A stretch of DNA of 64,000 nt from Tenuifilum thalassicum (lineage in GTDB: Bacteria; Bacteroidota; Bacteroidia; Bacteroidales; Tenuifilaceae), in NCBI RefSeq assembly GCF_013265555.1, contig NZ_CP041345.1, positions 372,001 to 436,000 on the forward strand, written 5' to 3'. The translations under genes were made by a program, and so were the position numbers. The notes below the pieces were generated by a model, which was not told the DNA's origin, searched no databases, and saw only the letters and a list, made by a program, of their open reading frames with translations. Shown in pieces: positions 46,182-55,532 of this stretch; positions within the stretch are counted from its first letter, which is position 1; every line of letters begins with the position of its first letter.

Positions 46182-48095
46182 ATGATTCAACCACCAAAAC
46201 ATACACCACGCTGGATTGTTTTCCTGATTGATATTTTAATTTGTTTATTTTCAATCACGCTTTCGTTTTATGTACGATTTGAGTTTTCGCCATCCAATGA
46301 GTTTAAACTTCTTCTTAAGTCGATAATACCCCTTGTGCTTTTTATTAGGGCGATACATTTTATATCTTTTAGAACATTTGCTGGTTTAATTCGATATACT
46401 AGTACTAAGGATGCTGAAAGAATTTTTATAGTTACTAGTTTGGGAACATTTGTCCTCTTTATTATAAATTTCATTAACTACATTGCAAATAAACAATTCT
46501 TAATTCCCAACTCTATTCTTTTAATCGATTACTTTATCACCATCATTTTACTAGTTGGTTCTAGGCTTACTTACAAAGCAATTTATTATACCATTAGAAA
46601 CTCTGATGTTGATGGTGAGAAGATCCTGATAATTGGTGTTGAACAATTTGCTGCCGCAGTAAAACGGGCTGTAGACAAGGAAACTCTTTCTGGGATAAGG
46701 ATAGTTGGGTTTATTGACCCCTATAATCGTCAAGAGGGAAATAAAATTGAGGATATCGAAATTTATGGTATTAATAAGATTGAGTTTCTTGTTCAAAAGT
46801 ATGATGTTTCTAAAATCATTCTTGCATCTAAGAATCTTGATCCAAGTAGAAAAAATAAAATCATTGAAAAGTGCCTAGCCTTAAACATTAAGGTGCAGAC
46901 CGTACCCGATGCTTCAGTTTGGATAAATGGTGAGCTGAATGTAAAACAGCTGAAGAATATACGAATTGAGGACCTTCTTGAGCGGCCACCCATTGTTTTA
47001 GACAAGAAAAGAATACAAGACTACATTAAAGGTAAGGTTGTTCTTGTTACTGGAGCTGCTGGATCGATAGGGAGCGAAATGGTTCGACAGATTTCCCGCT
47101 TCTACCCTAAAAAAATCATTTTATACGACATTGCAGAGACACCCTTATACGAGTTGGAGCTGGAGTTAAAAGAAAGCATTCACTTTTTTGATTTTGAAAC
47201 AGTAATTGGCAGCGTTACAAATGAATATCGGTTAAAAAAGGTATTTGAGGTTTTTAAACCACAGGTGGTATTTCATGCAGCTGCATATAAGCATGTTCCT
47301 ATGATGGAAAACAATCCTACCGAGGCTGTTTTCAATAACGTGCTTGGAACAAAGTTAATTGCAGACTTTTCCGTTAAGTTTGGAGTAGAGAAGTTTGTGA
47401 TGATTTCTACAGATAAGGCTGTAAACCCAACAAACGTTATGGGGGCAAGCAAGAGGATAGCTGAAATTTACACTCAAACACTTAACACTACCTCACCAAC
47501 CAAATTTATTACTACCCGTTTTGGGAATGTGCTCGGCTCCAATGGCTCTGTGATTCCGCGTTTCAGAAAGCAAATAGAGAATGGTGGACCTGTTACCATT
47601 ACCCATCCCGATATTATAAGATATTTCATGACCATTCCAGAGGCTTGCCAGCTTGTGCTTGAGGCTGGTGCAATGGGGCAGGGGGGCGAGATATTCATCT
47701 TTGACATGGGCAAGCCAGTCAAGATTCTTGATTTGGCTAAAAAGATGATAAAACTCTCTGGCTTAACCTATGGCAAAGATATTCAAATCAACTTTACAGG
47801 TTTACGCCCTGGCGAAAAGCTATACGAGGAATTGCTTAACAATAAAGAAAATACTATTCCTACGTATCATCCCAAAATTATGATTGCTAAGGTTGACGAA
47901 TATTCTTCTGACGATGTTTTCCCTATGATAAATGAGCTAATTAGTTGCCTACCGTCTCATAACAACTTTTTGATAGTTAGCAAGATGAAGGAAATCGTTC
48001 CTGAGTTTATTAGTCGAAACTCAGTTTACGAAAATATTGATAAACAAAAAGAATTTCAGAAGCATGAGCAAGACTCTAAATTCAAGTCTGCATGA
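46182..48095 (+). CDS. membrane UDP-sugar 4,6-dehydratase/epimerase (CapD/WbpM/PglF type)
   Basis: The 637-residue protein has four N-terminal membrane helices (about 10-125), a first Rossmann-like region (about 150-265), and the C-terminal SDR domain starting VVLVTGAAGSIGSEMVRQI (about 286). The segment STDKAVNPTNVMGASKR carries the catalytic Lys; the usual Tyr is Met, as in the large FlaA1/CapD group. RFGNVLGSNGSVIPRF and LRPGEKLYEELL are further hallmarks. It makes 4-keto-6-deoxy or epimerised UDP-sugars for surface polysaccharide. It is usually near capsule or O-antigen genes, but none are seen here. Confidence 0.93.
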   Translation: MIQPPKHTPRWIVFLIDILICLFSITLSFYVRFEFSPSNEFKLLLKSIIPLVLFIRAIHFISFRTFAGLIRYTSTKDAERIFIVTSLGTFVLFIINFINYIANKQFLIPNSILLIDYFITIILLVGSRLTYKAIYYTIRNSDVDGEKILIIGVEQFAAAVKRAVDKETLSGIRIVGFIDPYNRQEGNKIEDIEIYGINKIEFLVQKYDVSKIILASKNLDPSRKNKIIEKCLALNIKVQTVPDASVWINGELNVKQLKNIRIEDLLERPPIVLDKKRIQDYIKGKVVLVTGAAGSIGSEMVRQISRFYPKKIILYDIAETPLYELELELKESIHFFDFETVIGSVTNEYRLKKVFEVFKPQVVFHAAAYKHVPMMENNPTEAVFNNVLGTKLIADFSVKFGVEKFVMISTDKAVNPTNVMGASKRIAEIYTQTLNTTSPTKFITTRFGNVLGSNGSVIPRFRKQIENGGPVTITHPDIIRYFMTIPEACQLVLEAGAMGQGGEIFIFDMGKPVKILDLAKKMIKLSGLTYGKDIQINFTGLRPGEKLYEELLNNKENTIPTYHPKIMIAKVDEYSSDDVFPMINELISCLPSHNNFLIVSKMKEIVPEFISRNSVYENIDKQKEFQKHEQDSKFKSA

Positions 48096-48522
48096 TTTTA
48101 AGCATCGTTCGCCCATCCAAATAAGATTTAATGATATCGACCAGCTATCGCATGTTACCAATTCTGTATACCAGCAGTATTTCGATTTAGGCCGATTAAA
48201 CTACTTTACCGATGTGTTTGAAGAACAAATGGATTGGGAGTCAAAGGGGCTTATCCTTGCTAGCATTACAATAAACTATCTAAAACCCATTAAGATGTGG
48301 GATAAAATTGAGGTGCTAAGCAGAATAGTTGAAATTGGTAATAAGAGCCTTAGGATGGAGCAAAAAATTATGAATCATTCTATGAATAGCATAGCAGCAG
48401 AAAGCCAGTGTGTGATGGTTTGCTATAGCAATAGCCTAGGAGAGACAATAAAAATTCCTGAGAACTGGCAAAAAAGAATAATTGCTTTTGAGAACAGCGT
48501 AAAGTTAAGAGTTAAGATTTAG
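48064..48522 (+). CDS. acyl-CoA thioesterase (4HBT hot-dog fold)
   Basis: The protein, about 152 residues long, has the hot-dog fold signature IQIRFNDIDQLSHVTNSVYQQYFDLGRLNYF, with the family Asp in the strand-turn-helix region. It resembles YbgC/FadM-type acyl-CoA thioesterases. I prefer the ATG at 48064, which begins SKTLNSSLHDFKHRSPI; an upstream ATG at 48037 would add nine residues. It overlaps the end of the CapD-like gene by 32 bases and convergent rimM by 18. Confidence 0.85.
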   Translation: MSKTLNSSLHDFKHRSPIQIRFNDIDQLSHVTNSVYQQYFDLGRLNYFTDVFEEQMDWESKGLILASITINYLKPIKMWDKIEVLSRIVEIGNKSLRMEQKIMNHSMNSIAAESQCVMVCYSNSLGETIKIPENWQKRIIAFENSVKLRVKI

Positions 48523-49026
48523 TATTCCTTCAGGAATTTGCATCTCTACTATTTTCTTTTCTATATCAACCAGAGTAATAAGTTCATCTGCAGCAGGAAT
48601 AATTACCTCTACACCATTGTCTCTAAGAACGGTAAATGTAGCGTTCAAATCATACTCAATGTAATCGGAAATCTTTCCTATGCGGTTGCTGTTTTCATCG
48701 TAAACTAAGTAACCAACCAGGTCGGCAAGAAACATCTCGTCGGATTCGGGAATATTATCTACAGGGAGTAAAAGGTTTAACCCAGTAAAATGCTGAGCTT
48801 TCTCAATACTATCAACTTCGTCGAGTTTTAAAATGGCTTTTTCTTCAGATGGGGCTTTAATATTCTCAATAAAAAAAGGAACCGGTATACCATCAATTTC
48901 AATGAATACCGATTCCAGTTCAATTGGGTCAAACTTAAGTGGCAAATCAAAATTTACCAGAAGTTCACCATGAATGCCATGTGTTTTTTGGATGTATCCA
49001 ATATTAACAAAACTGGCATCCCCCAT
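48505..49026 (-). CDS. rimM: ribosome maturation factor RimM
   Basis: The 173-residue protein has the N-terminal RimM barrel (VNIGYIQKTHGIHGELLVNFDLP) and a C-terminal PRC-barrel (LVGYLVYDENSNRIGKISDYIEYDLNATFTV and EVIIPAADELITLVDIEKKIVEMQIPEGIL). It helps assemble the 30S head around S19 and S13. It is 12 bases downstream of rpsP, the conserved pairing. The usual trmD and rplS partners are not here. Confidence 0.95.
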   Translation of the reverse strand: MGDASFVNIGYIQKTHGIHGELLVNFDLPLKFDPIELESVFIEIDGIPVPFFIENIKAPSEEKAILKLDEVDSIEKAQHFTGLNLLLPVDNIPESDEMFLADLVGYLVYDENSNRIGKISDYIEYDLNATFTVLRDNGVEVIIPAADELITLVDIEKKIVEMQIPEGILNLNS

Positions 49027-49038
49027 TCATCAATAAGC

Positions 49039-49584
49039 TTAGGCGTTTTCCGATTCAGTGTTTTCTTCGGAACTTGCTTCCTCTGAAGCATTTTCAACTT
49101 GTTCTTCTGCCTCTTTAGCCGCCATTTCGGCTTGCTTTTTGGCAATTTCTTGAGCACGAGCCTCACGAACTTTAGCTTCAGCCTCTAAACGTTGTTTTTG
49201 AGCATCAGCTTCGTTCTTTGCTAATGATTCAATCTTAGCCTTAATCTTGGCCTCTTTCTGTGCTACCCACTCCTGGAATTTAGCCTCAGCTTGTTCTGGG
49301 GTAAGTGCACCCTTTTTAACACCTTCAAGAAGGTGTTTCTTTAACAATACACCTTTGTACGAAAGGATAGCCCTACAGGTGTCAGTAGGTTGAGCGCCCT
49401 TTTGAAGCCAGTCCAATGCCCTATCAAAATTTAATTCAATAGTAGCAGGATTTGTGGTTGGATTGTACGAACCAATCCTTTCAATGAATCTGCCATCTCG
49501 TGGCGCCCTGCTATCCGCCACCACAATGTGGTAGTAGGGTCTTCTTTTCCTACCATGGCGGCTTAGTCTGATTTTTACAGGCAT
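49039..49584 (-). CDS. rpsP: 30S ribosomal protein S16 with long C-terminal tail
   Basis: The first 80 residues are canonical S16 ([41 protein letters not shown]). The remaining 100 residues are an alanine-, lysine- and glutamate-rich coil ([21 protein letters not shown]..., [18 protein letters not shown]) ending in an acidic stretch. Such extended S16 proteins, about 180 residues, are normal for Bacteroidota, against about 82 in E. coli. S16 stabilises the 30S body. rimM follows. Confidence 0.95.
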   Translation of the reverse strand: MPVKIRLSRHGRKRRPYYHIVVADSRAPRDGRFIERIGSYNPTTNPATIELNFDRALDWLQKGAQPTDTCRAILSYKGVLLKKHLLEGVKKGALTPEQAEAKFQEWVAQKEAKIKAKIESLAKNEADAQKQRLEAEAKVREARAQEIAKKQAEMAAKEAEEQVENASEEASSEENTESENA

Positions 49585-49613
49585 ACTTTACGCTTTTAAT
49601 TAAACCTACTTAT

Positions 49614-49634
49614 TACTTTTGCGCCGCAAAGATA
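49614..49634. promoter_or_regulatory. mirrored -7 boxes between rpsP and the symporter gene
   Basis: TACTTTTG (49614-49621, plus) and CAAAGATA (49627-49634, TATCTTTG on minus) flank the five bases CGCCG. The minus box fits rpsP with about a 36-nt leader. The plus box would give the symporter gene a leader near 140 nt. Confidence 0.65.
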
Positions 49635-49766
49635 CATTTTTTTATTAATTGAATTACAATAGACTGCATAATTATTTTTTGCTTTTAGCTTTCAAATTGC
49701 TATTTATAAAAAAAATAGTAACCTTTGCATCCTATGCGTTTTGTTAAATATCATTAAACTATCAGT

Positions 49767-51140
49767 ATGAAGACATCTCGCACACGAATCATCTCGCTGC
49801 TCGTAGTTGCCTTGATACTTAATTCCTTTGTCTCCAGATCGGAATCCTTAGCAAAGAAACTTAAAGACATTCCACTCCAGAGCGACTCAACTTATGTTCT
49901 TGACCTTTTAGGTACGCCTACTAAAAAGGTTTATGTACAAAGGTATTACTATCAAGGAAATCAGGCTGTTTTTGTAGATAGCATAATTTCTGATATTAGG
50001 CTTAAAGACACACATAAAAGGATAAAGATAAAGCTCAAGCGACATCTAAATGATAGCAGTAAACATGGATTGTCAATTTCAACTTTAAGAATTGGGATGT
50101 CGCTTGCTGAAGCTGTTGAACGAGCAGGTGAACCAGATAGTATTTTAAATGGGGAGGATTGGTATTATACTAATAGGCATCGCCTAGAGTTATCTGATGG
50201 GAGGGTAATTGCTAGGGATTTGCATATTAAGGCAACCCTTGAAACGCTAGATTGGATTTGGCTTAACTTTTCAAAGGGTGGATTGCTATTTATGAACATT
50301 ACCTTAGCCCTCATCATGTTTGGAATTGCTTTACAGATAAGAGTTGAGCACTTTAAGTTACTCTTTGTGAGCCCCAAACCCGTTATCGTAGGTTTTTTCT
50401 CTCAATTCTTTGCTTTGCCGTTTTTAACTTTTTTACTTGTATTAGTCATTCAACCTACACCAAGCGTAGCACTTGGAATGATACTTGTGGCGGCATGCCC
50501 AGGAGGAAATATATCTAACTTCATTTCATCGCTTGCAAAGGGAAACGTAGCTCTATCAATTACTCTAACTGCTATTGCTACAATAGCCGCAATTTTTATG
50601 ACACCGTTTAACTTTACATTTTGGGGAAAACTTTACTCCTCTGCATCAAATCTTGTTATTCCTATTGAGATAGATGCCTGGGAGATGATTAAAACCGTCC
50701 TTATCTTGCTGGGTATACCTGTCTTTCTTGGCGTCCTATTTGCTCGTTTTTTCCCAAATACGGCTCAACGAATTTCTAAGCCATTCAAGATATTTTCCAT
50801 TGTCGCTTTTCTAGGCTTTGTAGTTGCTGCCCTTGCTGCAAATTTTAGCTATTTTCTTAAATACGTGCATTTAATAGCACTAATTGTATTGGCACATAAT
50901 GCTTTAGGGCTTCTTACGGGTTATCTAATTCCTACGCTATTCAAACTTAACAAGCGCGATAGAAGAACTATTGCCATTGAAACGGGGATTCAGAACTCGG
51001 GCTTAGGATTAGTGCTAATTTTCAATCCAAATCTTTTTGATGGACTTGGCGGAATGGCATTCATTGCTGCACTTTGGGGAATCTGGCACATTGTTTCGGG
51101 GCTTGGAATTGCCTATTATTGGTCGAAAAAGTTTAACTAG
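49767..51140 (+). CDS. bile acid:sodium symporter-family transporter with periplasmic N-terminal domain
   Basis: The 457-residue protein begins with a signal or anchor helix (about 7-24) and about 130 residues that look like two SmpA/OmlA-like half-repeats: LLGTPTKKVYVQRYYY near 48, and LRIGMSLAEAVERAGEPDSI near 108 with DWYYTNRHRLELSDGRVIARD. From about 165 it is a BASS transporter of roughly nine to ten helices with the characteristic AACPGGNISNFISSLAKGN and IETGIQNSGLGLVLIFNP sodium-site motifs. BASS proteins move bile acids, steroids or organic acids with sodium. The fused N-terminal domain is not part of the usual family. Confidence 0.85.
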   Translation: MKTSRTRIISLLVVALILNSFVSRSESLAKKLKDIPLQSDSTYVLDLLGTPTKKVYVQRYYYQGNQAVFVDSIISDIRLKDTHKRIKIKLKRHLNDSSKHGLSISTLRIGMSLAEAVERAGEPDSILNGEDWYYTNRHRLELSDGRVIARDLHIKATLETLDWIWLNFSKGGLLFMNITLALIMFGIALQIRVEHFKLLFVSPKPVIVGFFSQFFALPFLTFLLVLVIQPTPSVALGMILVAACPGGNISNFISSLAKGNVALSITLTAIATIAAIFMTPFNFTFWGKLYSSASNLVIPIEIDAWEMIKTVLILLGIPVFLGVLFARFFPNTAQRISKPFKIFSIVAFLGFVVAALAANFSYFLKYVHLIALIVLAHNALGLLTGYLIPTLFKLNKRDRRTIAIETGIQNSGLGLVLIFNPNLFDGLGGMAFIAALWGIWHIVSGLGIAYYWSKKFN

Positions 51141-51169
51141 TTTTTTGTTGGATTTTAGTTTTTTGTGTT

Positions 51170-52525
51170 ATGCCTACTAGCAGAGAAAGAATTGAGAAAT
51201 GGTCATTTGGTTATTGGTTACTCCGTTTTTATCAAAACATGATGTTTCGGTTGTATTTTAAGACCGAGATTGTTGGACTAGAAAAACTAACTAAAAATAC
51301 CACCTTCATATTTGCACCGAACCATCAGAATGCCTTGATTGATGCCTTGGCCATGCTAACACTTAACCACAGTTGGCAGCCTGTATTTTTGGCACGTGCC
51401 GATATTTTTAACAAACCGTTAATATCCAAAATTCTTACCTTTCTTAAAATCATGCCCGTTTATCGCATTCGCGATGGTTACGAAAACCTGTCGTTAAACG
51501 ATAGGATTTTTCAGAAAACCATGGACATTATAAGGAACGGCAATGGGCTCGTAATTTTACCTGAAGGCAACCACGATGGTTTTAAGCGTTTAAGGCAGCT
51601 AAAAAAGGGAATTGCTAGAATTGCTTTGCAAACCGAAGACGCATCGGATGGTACTTTAAATATTCATATTGTTCCTGTTGGATTAGACTACTCTAACTAT
51701 GTGAGATACCGCAGTAAATTGCTAATAAGGATTGGTGAACCGTTTCCTGTAAAAAAATACTTGGAACTGTATCGTCAAAACAAGGCATTGGCTTACAACT
51801 CATTGGTTGGTGAGTTGGCTGAAAGAATGAAAAAGGAGATGATACATGTTGAGGATGAGCATAATTACGAAAGTTACATTTTTCTCACGGAATTCTTTTC
51901 AAAGTACTACGTCAAATTTAAGGGGTTGCCCAAAACTCAAAACAATCATTTTGAGATAAGAAAGCGTTTAATTGCGAAGCTGGATGAGTTAAAGCGAAAT
52001 AATACTAACAGATTTAATAGCATAATATCGAAATCAAACGAGTTGCTTGAGCTTATGCAACAGTATAAGCTCAAGCAACGGGCTTTGCCGCTTCTTGTTT
52101 CTAAAGCATTTAACTTAGTCTGGATGATACCTTTTATTATAATAGCATCGCCCCTTGCATTGTATGGTTTTTTAAATCATCTTTTACCTATTCTGTTACC
52201 TTTTTGGCTGAGTAAAAAGTTTAAGGATGTGCAATTTCATAGCTCTGTTAAACATGCTGCAAGCCTGCTTCTGGTGTTAATACTTTATCCTTTGCAGGTT
52301 GTTGTTGTGGGTTTGGCATTTAAAAGTTTGGTTATATCTCTTATATACTTTTTATCGTTACCTGTATCGGCATTTATTCTTTTCCATTGGCGAAGGGTTT
52401 TATATAAGATTATGGGTATTTCAAGAGTAGTACGATTGGGCTATAGTAAAAGGAACGAGTTTGAAAAGGTTAATAAACTTTACAGTGAGCTATTACCGGA
52501 ACTAGCTGCTGTGTACGAAGTATAA
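51170..52525 (+). CDS. PlsC-like 1-acyl-glycerol-3-phosphate acyltransferase
   Basis: The 451-residue protein has the acyltransferase H-x4-D motif in FAPNHQNALIDALAML (about residues 49-64) and the LPEGNHDG substrate motif near 130. Hydrophobic segments occur at the C-terminal end (about 320-395). It would acylate a lysophospholipid or related acceptor. It is about twice the length of standard PlsC; the C-terminal membrane half is shared with a Bacteroidota subgroup. It lies 29 bases after the symporter gene. Confidence 0.86.
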   Translation: MPTSRERIEKWSFGYWLLRFYQNMMFRLYFKTEIVGLEKLTKNTTFIFAPNHQNALIDALAMLTLNHSWQPVFLARADIFNKPLISKILTFLKIMPVYRIRDGYENLSLNDRIFQKTMDIIRNGNGLVILPEGNHDGFKRLRQLKKGIARIALQTEDASDGTLNIHIVPVGLDYSNYVRYRSKLLIRIGEPFPVKKYLELYRQNKALAYNSLVGELAERMKKEMIHVEDEHNYESYIFLTEFFSKYYVKFKGLPKTQNNHFEIRKRLIAKLDELKRNNTNRFNSIISKSNELLELMQQYKLKQRALPLLVSKAFNLVWMIPFIIIASPLALYGFLNHLLPILLPFWLSKKFKDVQFHSSVKHAASLLLVLILYPLQVVVVGLAFKSLVISLIYFLSLPVSAFILFHWRRVLYKIMGISRVVRLGYSKRNEFEKVNKLYSELLPELAAVYEV

Positions 52526-52612
52526 AACTATCTATAGTTGGGGTAGGCTTTTAATTATTGGTATTTAAACAGTTTGTTCTGGCAAAACATTGCAAAAACC
52601 ACATTCAATATC

Positions 52613-52620
52613 TATTTTTG
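52613..52620 (+). promoter_or_regulatory. -7 promoter box of the LytTR regulator
   Basis: TATTTTTG is an exact TAnnTTTG, 23 bases before the ATG at 52643. Confidence 0.55.
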
Positions 52621-52642
52621 TCGAAACTTGTTTTGAGGACAA

Positions 52643-53395
52643 ATGCTTAAAGCTCTTATTGTTGATGATGAAATAGCATCGCTACGTACGCTTGAACTGC
52701 TTATTGGCAAGTATGAGCAGCATGTCGATATTATTGGAGTTGCCCATTCTGCCAATGAAGGAATAGAAAAGGTAAAACAGTTTGATCCCGATATAGTTTT
52801 TTTAGACATCGAGATGCCAGGTGGAAGTGGTTTTGACTTCCTTGAAGGGTGTCCTCATCGGAATTTCGATGTAATTTTCATTACTGCCTATAACAACTAC
52901 GCAATAAAAGCTTTTAAGTATAGTGCAATTGATTATCTACTTAAACCCATTGAGGTTGATGAACTTCATCAAGCCTTAGAGAAGATCATAAAACAGCGCT
53001 ACTCTCAATTTGATGGGAGAAATAAGTACTATGCTCTTTTTGAAAATATAAAAGAGATAATTCCCAAAAAGCTAGTTGTATCCACTGACGATAAGTATGA
53101 ATGTATTGATGTTTCTGCAATCCAACTAGTAGAACAAACAAATAGCGATACAGTAATAAAACTTGCTGATAACAGTCAGCTAAAGGTTGCAAACTCATTT
53201 GCTGAGCTATCTTCTTTACTTGAAGAACGTCATTTTGCTCCAATCAGCAATTCGCAAATGATAAACCTGGCCATGGTAAGAAAAATTACGAACAAGCCTA
53301 CAAATAATGTTCAACTAAGAAATAAGCAGGAGGTTACTGTAAAGCCAGAGTATCTTGGGAAGTTGAACGAAGTTCTTTCAAAAATATCAAAATAA
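52643..53395 (+). CDS. LytTR-family response regulator
   Basis: The 250-residue protein has a receiver domain (KALIVDDEIASLRTLELL, phospho-Asp in DIVFLDIEMPGGSGFDF, Lys in DYLLKPIEVDEL) and a C-terminal LytTR DNA-binding domain (about 140-245, KLVVSTDDKYECIDVSAIQLVEQTNSDTVIKLADNSQLKV). Such regulators usually pair with a LytS-type histidine kinase, which is not adjacent here. ruvX starts six bases later. Confidence 0.95.
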   Translation: MLKALIVDDEIASLRTLELLIGKYEQHVDIIGVAHSANEGIEKVKQFDPDIVFLDIEMPGGSGFDFLEGCPHRNFDVIFITAYNNYAIKAFKYSAIDYLLKPIEVDELHQALEKIIKQRYSQFDGRNKYYALFENIKEIIPKKLVVSTDDKYECIDVSAIQLVEQTNSDTVIKLADNSQLKVANSFAELSSLLEERHFAPISNSQMINLAMVRKITNKPTNNVQLRNKQEVTVKPEYLGKLNEVLSKISK

Positions 53396-53400
53396 AAAAT

Positions 53401-53820
53401 TTGGGACGGATAGTTGCACTTGATATAGGACGAAAAAGGACAGGAGTTGCTCTCACTGATCCTTTAAAAATAATAGCTTCGCCACTCGATACCATTCCAA
53501 CTCATACTGTAGTTCCTTTTCTGGAGAAGCTATTAAAAGAAAATGAGATAGAGCTAATAGTTGTAGGATATCCGTTGCAAATGAACAATACTCCCTCGGA
53601 AGCTGTTAACTATATCAAACCTGTTGTAAAGCAGATAAAGAAGAAGTTTCCCAATTTACCTTTGGAGTATGCCGATGAGCGGTTTACCTCAAAGTTAGCT
53701 ATGCAAGCCATGATTGATGGCGGCATGAAAAAAAAGGATAGACAGGTTAAGGCTAATGTCGATAAAATTAGCGCTTCAATAATACTGCAAAGCTATTTGG
53801 AAGGTTTAAACTATAAATAA
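53401..53820 (+). CDS. ruvX: Holliday junction resolvase-like YqgF / RuvX
   Basis: The 139-residue RNase H-fold protein starts GRIVALDIGRKRTGVALTDPLKI and has IELIVVGYPLQMNNTPSEA and YADERFTSKLA, the RuvX/YqgF motifs that carry the acidic active-site residues. It acts in pre-16S rRNA processing and may act on DNA junctions. The only plausible start is TTG at 53401, six bases after the LytTR stop. def follows. Confidence 0.93.
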   Translation: MGRIVALDIGRKRTGVALTDPLKIIASPLDTIPTHTVVPFLEKLLKENEIELIVVGYPLQMNNTPSEAVNYIKPVVKQIKKKFPNLPLEYADERFTSKLAMQAMIDGGMKKKDRQVKANVDKISASIILQSYLEGLNYK

Positions 53821-53824
53821 TTAA

Positions 53825-53832
53825 TACTTTTG
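53825..53832 (+). promoter_or_regulatory. -7 promoter box of def
   Basis: TACTTTTG is an exact TAnnTTTG ending 11 bases before the def ATG, implying a leader of only about five bases. Confidence 0.55.
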
Positions 53833-53843
53833 CAAAAAAAACG

Positions 53844-54398
53844 ATGATACGAACAGTTTACATATACGGTTCGCCTGTGTTAAGGAAGGTTGCTCAAAAC
53901 ATTACACCAGATTATCCAGAGCTTGATAAGTTGATTGACGATATGTACGAAACAATGAGCAATTCCGATGGGATTGGCTTAGCGGCTCCCCAAATTGGGT
54001 TGTCCATAAGGCTATTTGTGGTTGATGGAACACCGCTTGCCGAAGATGATCCAACCCTTAAAGATTTTAAAAAGGTTTTTATAAATGCTCAAATTGTAGA
54101 GCGATTTGGCGAAAAAACTATATACAACGAAGGGTGTTTGAGCTTACCAGGATTGCATGAAGATGTTGAACGTGAGTCCAAAATAAGAATTCGGTACGTT
54201 GACCAAAACTTTAAGGAACACGAGGAGGAGTATGAGGGGATGGCAGCTCGAATAATTCAACACGAATACGACCATTTAGATGGTATTCTTTTTACCGATC
54301 GTGTTTCACCAATTCGCAAGCAGCTACTTCGCTCAAAATTAAATGCGATAGCTAAGGGAAAATTTTCTGCCAGCTATAAATGTAAGATAGGAAAGTAA
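53844..54398 (+). CDS. def: peptide deformylase
   Basis: The 184-residue enzyme has all three deformylase motifs: GIGLAAPQIG (near 45), EGCLSLPG with the metal-binding Cys (near 97), and QHEYDHLDGILF with two His ligands (near 140). It removes the N-formyl group from new proteins. Its own -7 box is so close that the transcript is nearly leaderless. Confidence 0.96.
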   Translation: MIRTVYIYGSPVLRKVAQNITPDYPELDKLIDDMYETMSNSDGIGLAAPQIGLSIRLFVVDGTPLAEDDPTLKDFKKVFINAQIVERFGEKTIYNEGCLSLPGLHEDVERESKIRIRYVDQNFKEHEEEYEGMAARIIQHEYDHLDGILFTDRVSPIRKQLLRSKLNAIAKGKFSASYKCKIGK

Positions 54399-54548
54399 AA
54401 CATATCATCGCTTTAAACTTTCTTTTTTTAAGATTTTTCCGTTATGCAGGTATCCCTAATCTAGGGGTTTCATAAATTATAGTATTTTGATATGTTATTT
54501 AATTGGCTAAGCTTCAAAATGATGTAAAATTTTTAAATTTATTTTCCC

Positions 54549-54578
54549 TTGTTATTTAAATAATTAGTTGTATTTTTG
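54549..54578 (+). promoter_or_regulatory. promoter of the rplM-rpsI operon
   Basis: TTG (54549-54551) and TATTTTTG (54571-54578) are spaced by 19 bases, giving both the -33 and -7 elements of a Bacteroidota promoter. The expected leader is about 60 nt. Confidence 0.75.
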
Positions 54579-54646
54579 CGTCCCGCTTATTATCTAAATA
54601 TAGGATCACAAATTGTTGGTATTAACCTAAAAATTAGGAGATTACA

Positions 54647-55102
54647 GTGAATACGCAGAGTTACAAAACGGTAATGGCAAACAAAGCCACCGTTAAAAAG
54701 GAGTGGGTTGTGATAGATGCTACCGATCAGGTTCTAGGCCGTTTATCGAGCCAAGTTGCAAAAATCCTGAGAGGCAAACACAAACCCAGTTTCACCCCTC
54801 ATGTTGATTGTGGTGATAATGTAATTGTTATTAACGCTGACAAAGTTCGTTTAACCGGACGTAAGTTAACGGATAAACAGTATGTTCGTCATACTGGTTA
54901 CCCAGGAGGACAGCGTTTTGCTACTCCAAAAGAGATGCTACATCGCAAACCTATTTGGGTGATTGAGCATGCTGTTAAGGGTATGCTTCCTAAAAACAGG
55001 TTAGGAGCAGCGTTGTTCCGTAATTTGTATGTTTATGCTGGATCTGAGCACCCACACGAGGCTCAGCAACCAAAGAAAATTGAATTAAGCAACATTAAAT
55101 AA
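54647..55102 (+). CDS. rplM: 50S ribosomal protein L13
   Basis: The 151-residue protein starts at GTG and contains the L13 blocks [52 protein letters not shown] and [33 protein letters not shown]. The N-terminal [17 protein letters not shown] matches Bacteroidota L13, supporting the GTG start, which is preceded by an AGGAG-like site. L13 is an early 50S assembly protein. rpsI follows after eight bases. Confidence 0.97.
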   Translation: MNTQSYKTVMANKATVKKEWVVIDATDQVLGRLSSQVAKILRGKHKPSFTPHVDCGDNVIVINADKVRLTGRKLTDKQYVRHTGYPGGQRFATPKEMLHRKPIWVIEHAVKGMLPKNRLGAALFRNLYVYAGSEHPHEAQQPKKIELSNIK

Positions 55103-55110
55103 GTTAACTT

Positions 55111-55497
55111 ATGCAGGTTTACAACGGATTAGGTAGAAGAAAATCAGCTATTGCTCGTGTTTACCTTCGCGAAGGTAAAGGCAATATAACAATAAATGGT
55201 CGTGATCTGAAGGATTACTTCAGTTCAGAACTGCTACACTATGTAGTTAAGCAACCACTACTTGCAATAAACGCAGAAGAAAGTTTTGATATTAAAGTTA
55301 ACCTTGATGGTGGTGGTGTAACTGGACAAGCCGAAGCTCTTCGTTTAGGAATTGCTAGGGCATTGGTTAAGTATAATGAGGAGAACCGAGCAGTTATGCG
55401 TGCCAACGGTTTCTTAACCCGCGATCCTCGTGAGGTTGAACGTAAGAAACCTGGTAGACCAAAAGCAAGAAAGAGATTCCAGTTCAGCAAACGTTAA
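55111..55497 (+). CDS. rpsI: 30S ribosomal protein S9
   Basis: The 128-residue protein contains YNGLGRRKSAIARVYLREGKGNI, GGGVTGQAEALRLGIARALV and the terminal KKPGRPKARKRFQFSKR, typical of S9. The basic tail reaches the P site. It shares the rplM transcript. Confidence 0.97.
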   Translation: MQVYNGLGRRKSAIARVYLREGKGNITINGRDLKDYFSSELLHYVVKQPLLAINAEESFDIKVNLDGGGVTGQAEALRLGIARALVKYNEENRAVMRANGFLTRDPREVERKKPGRPKARKRFQFSKR

Positions 55498-55532
55498 AAT
55501 TATCAATTTTACAAACAATTTATTATTAACTA

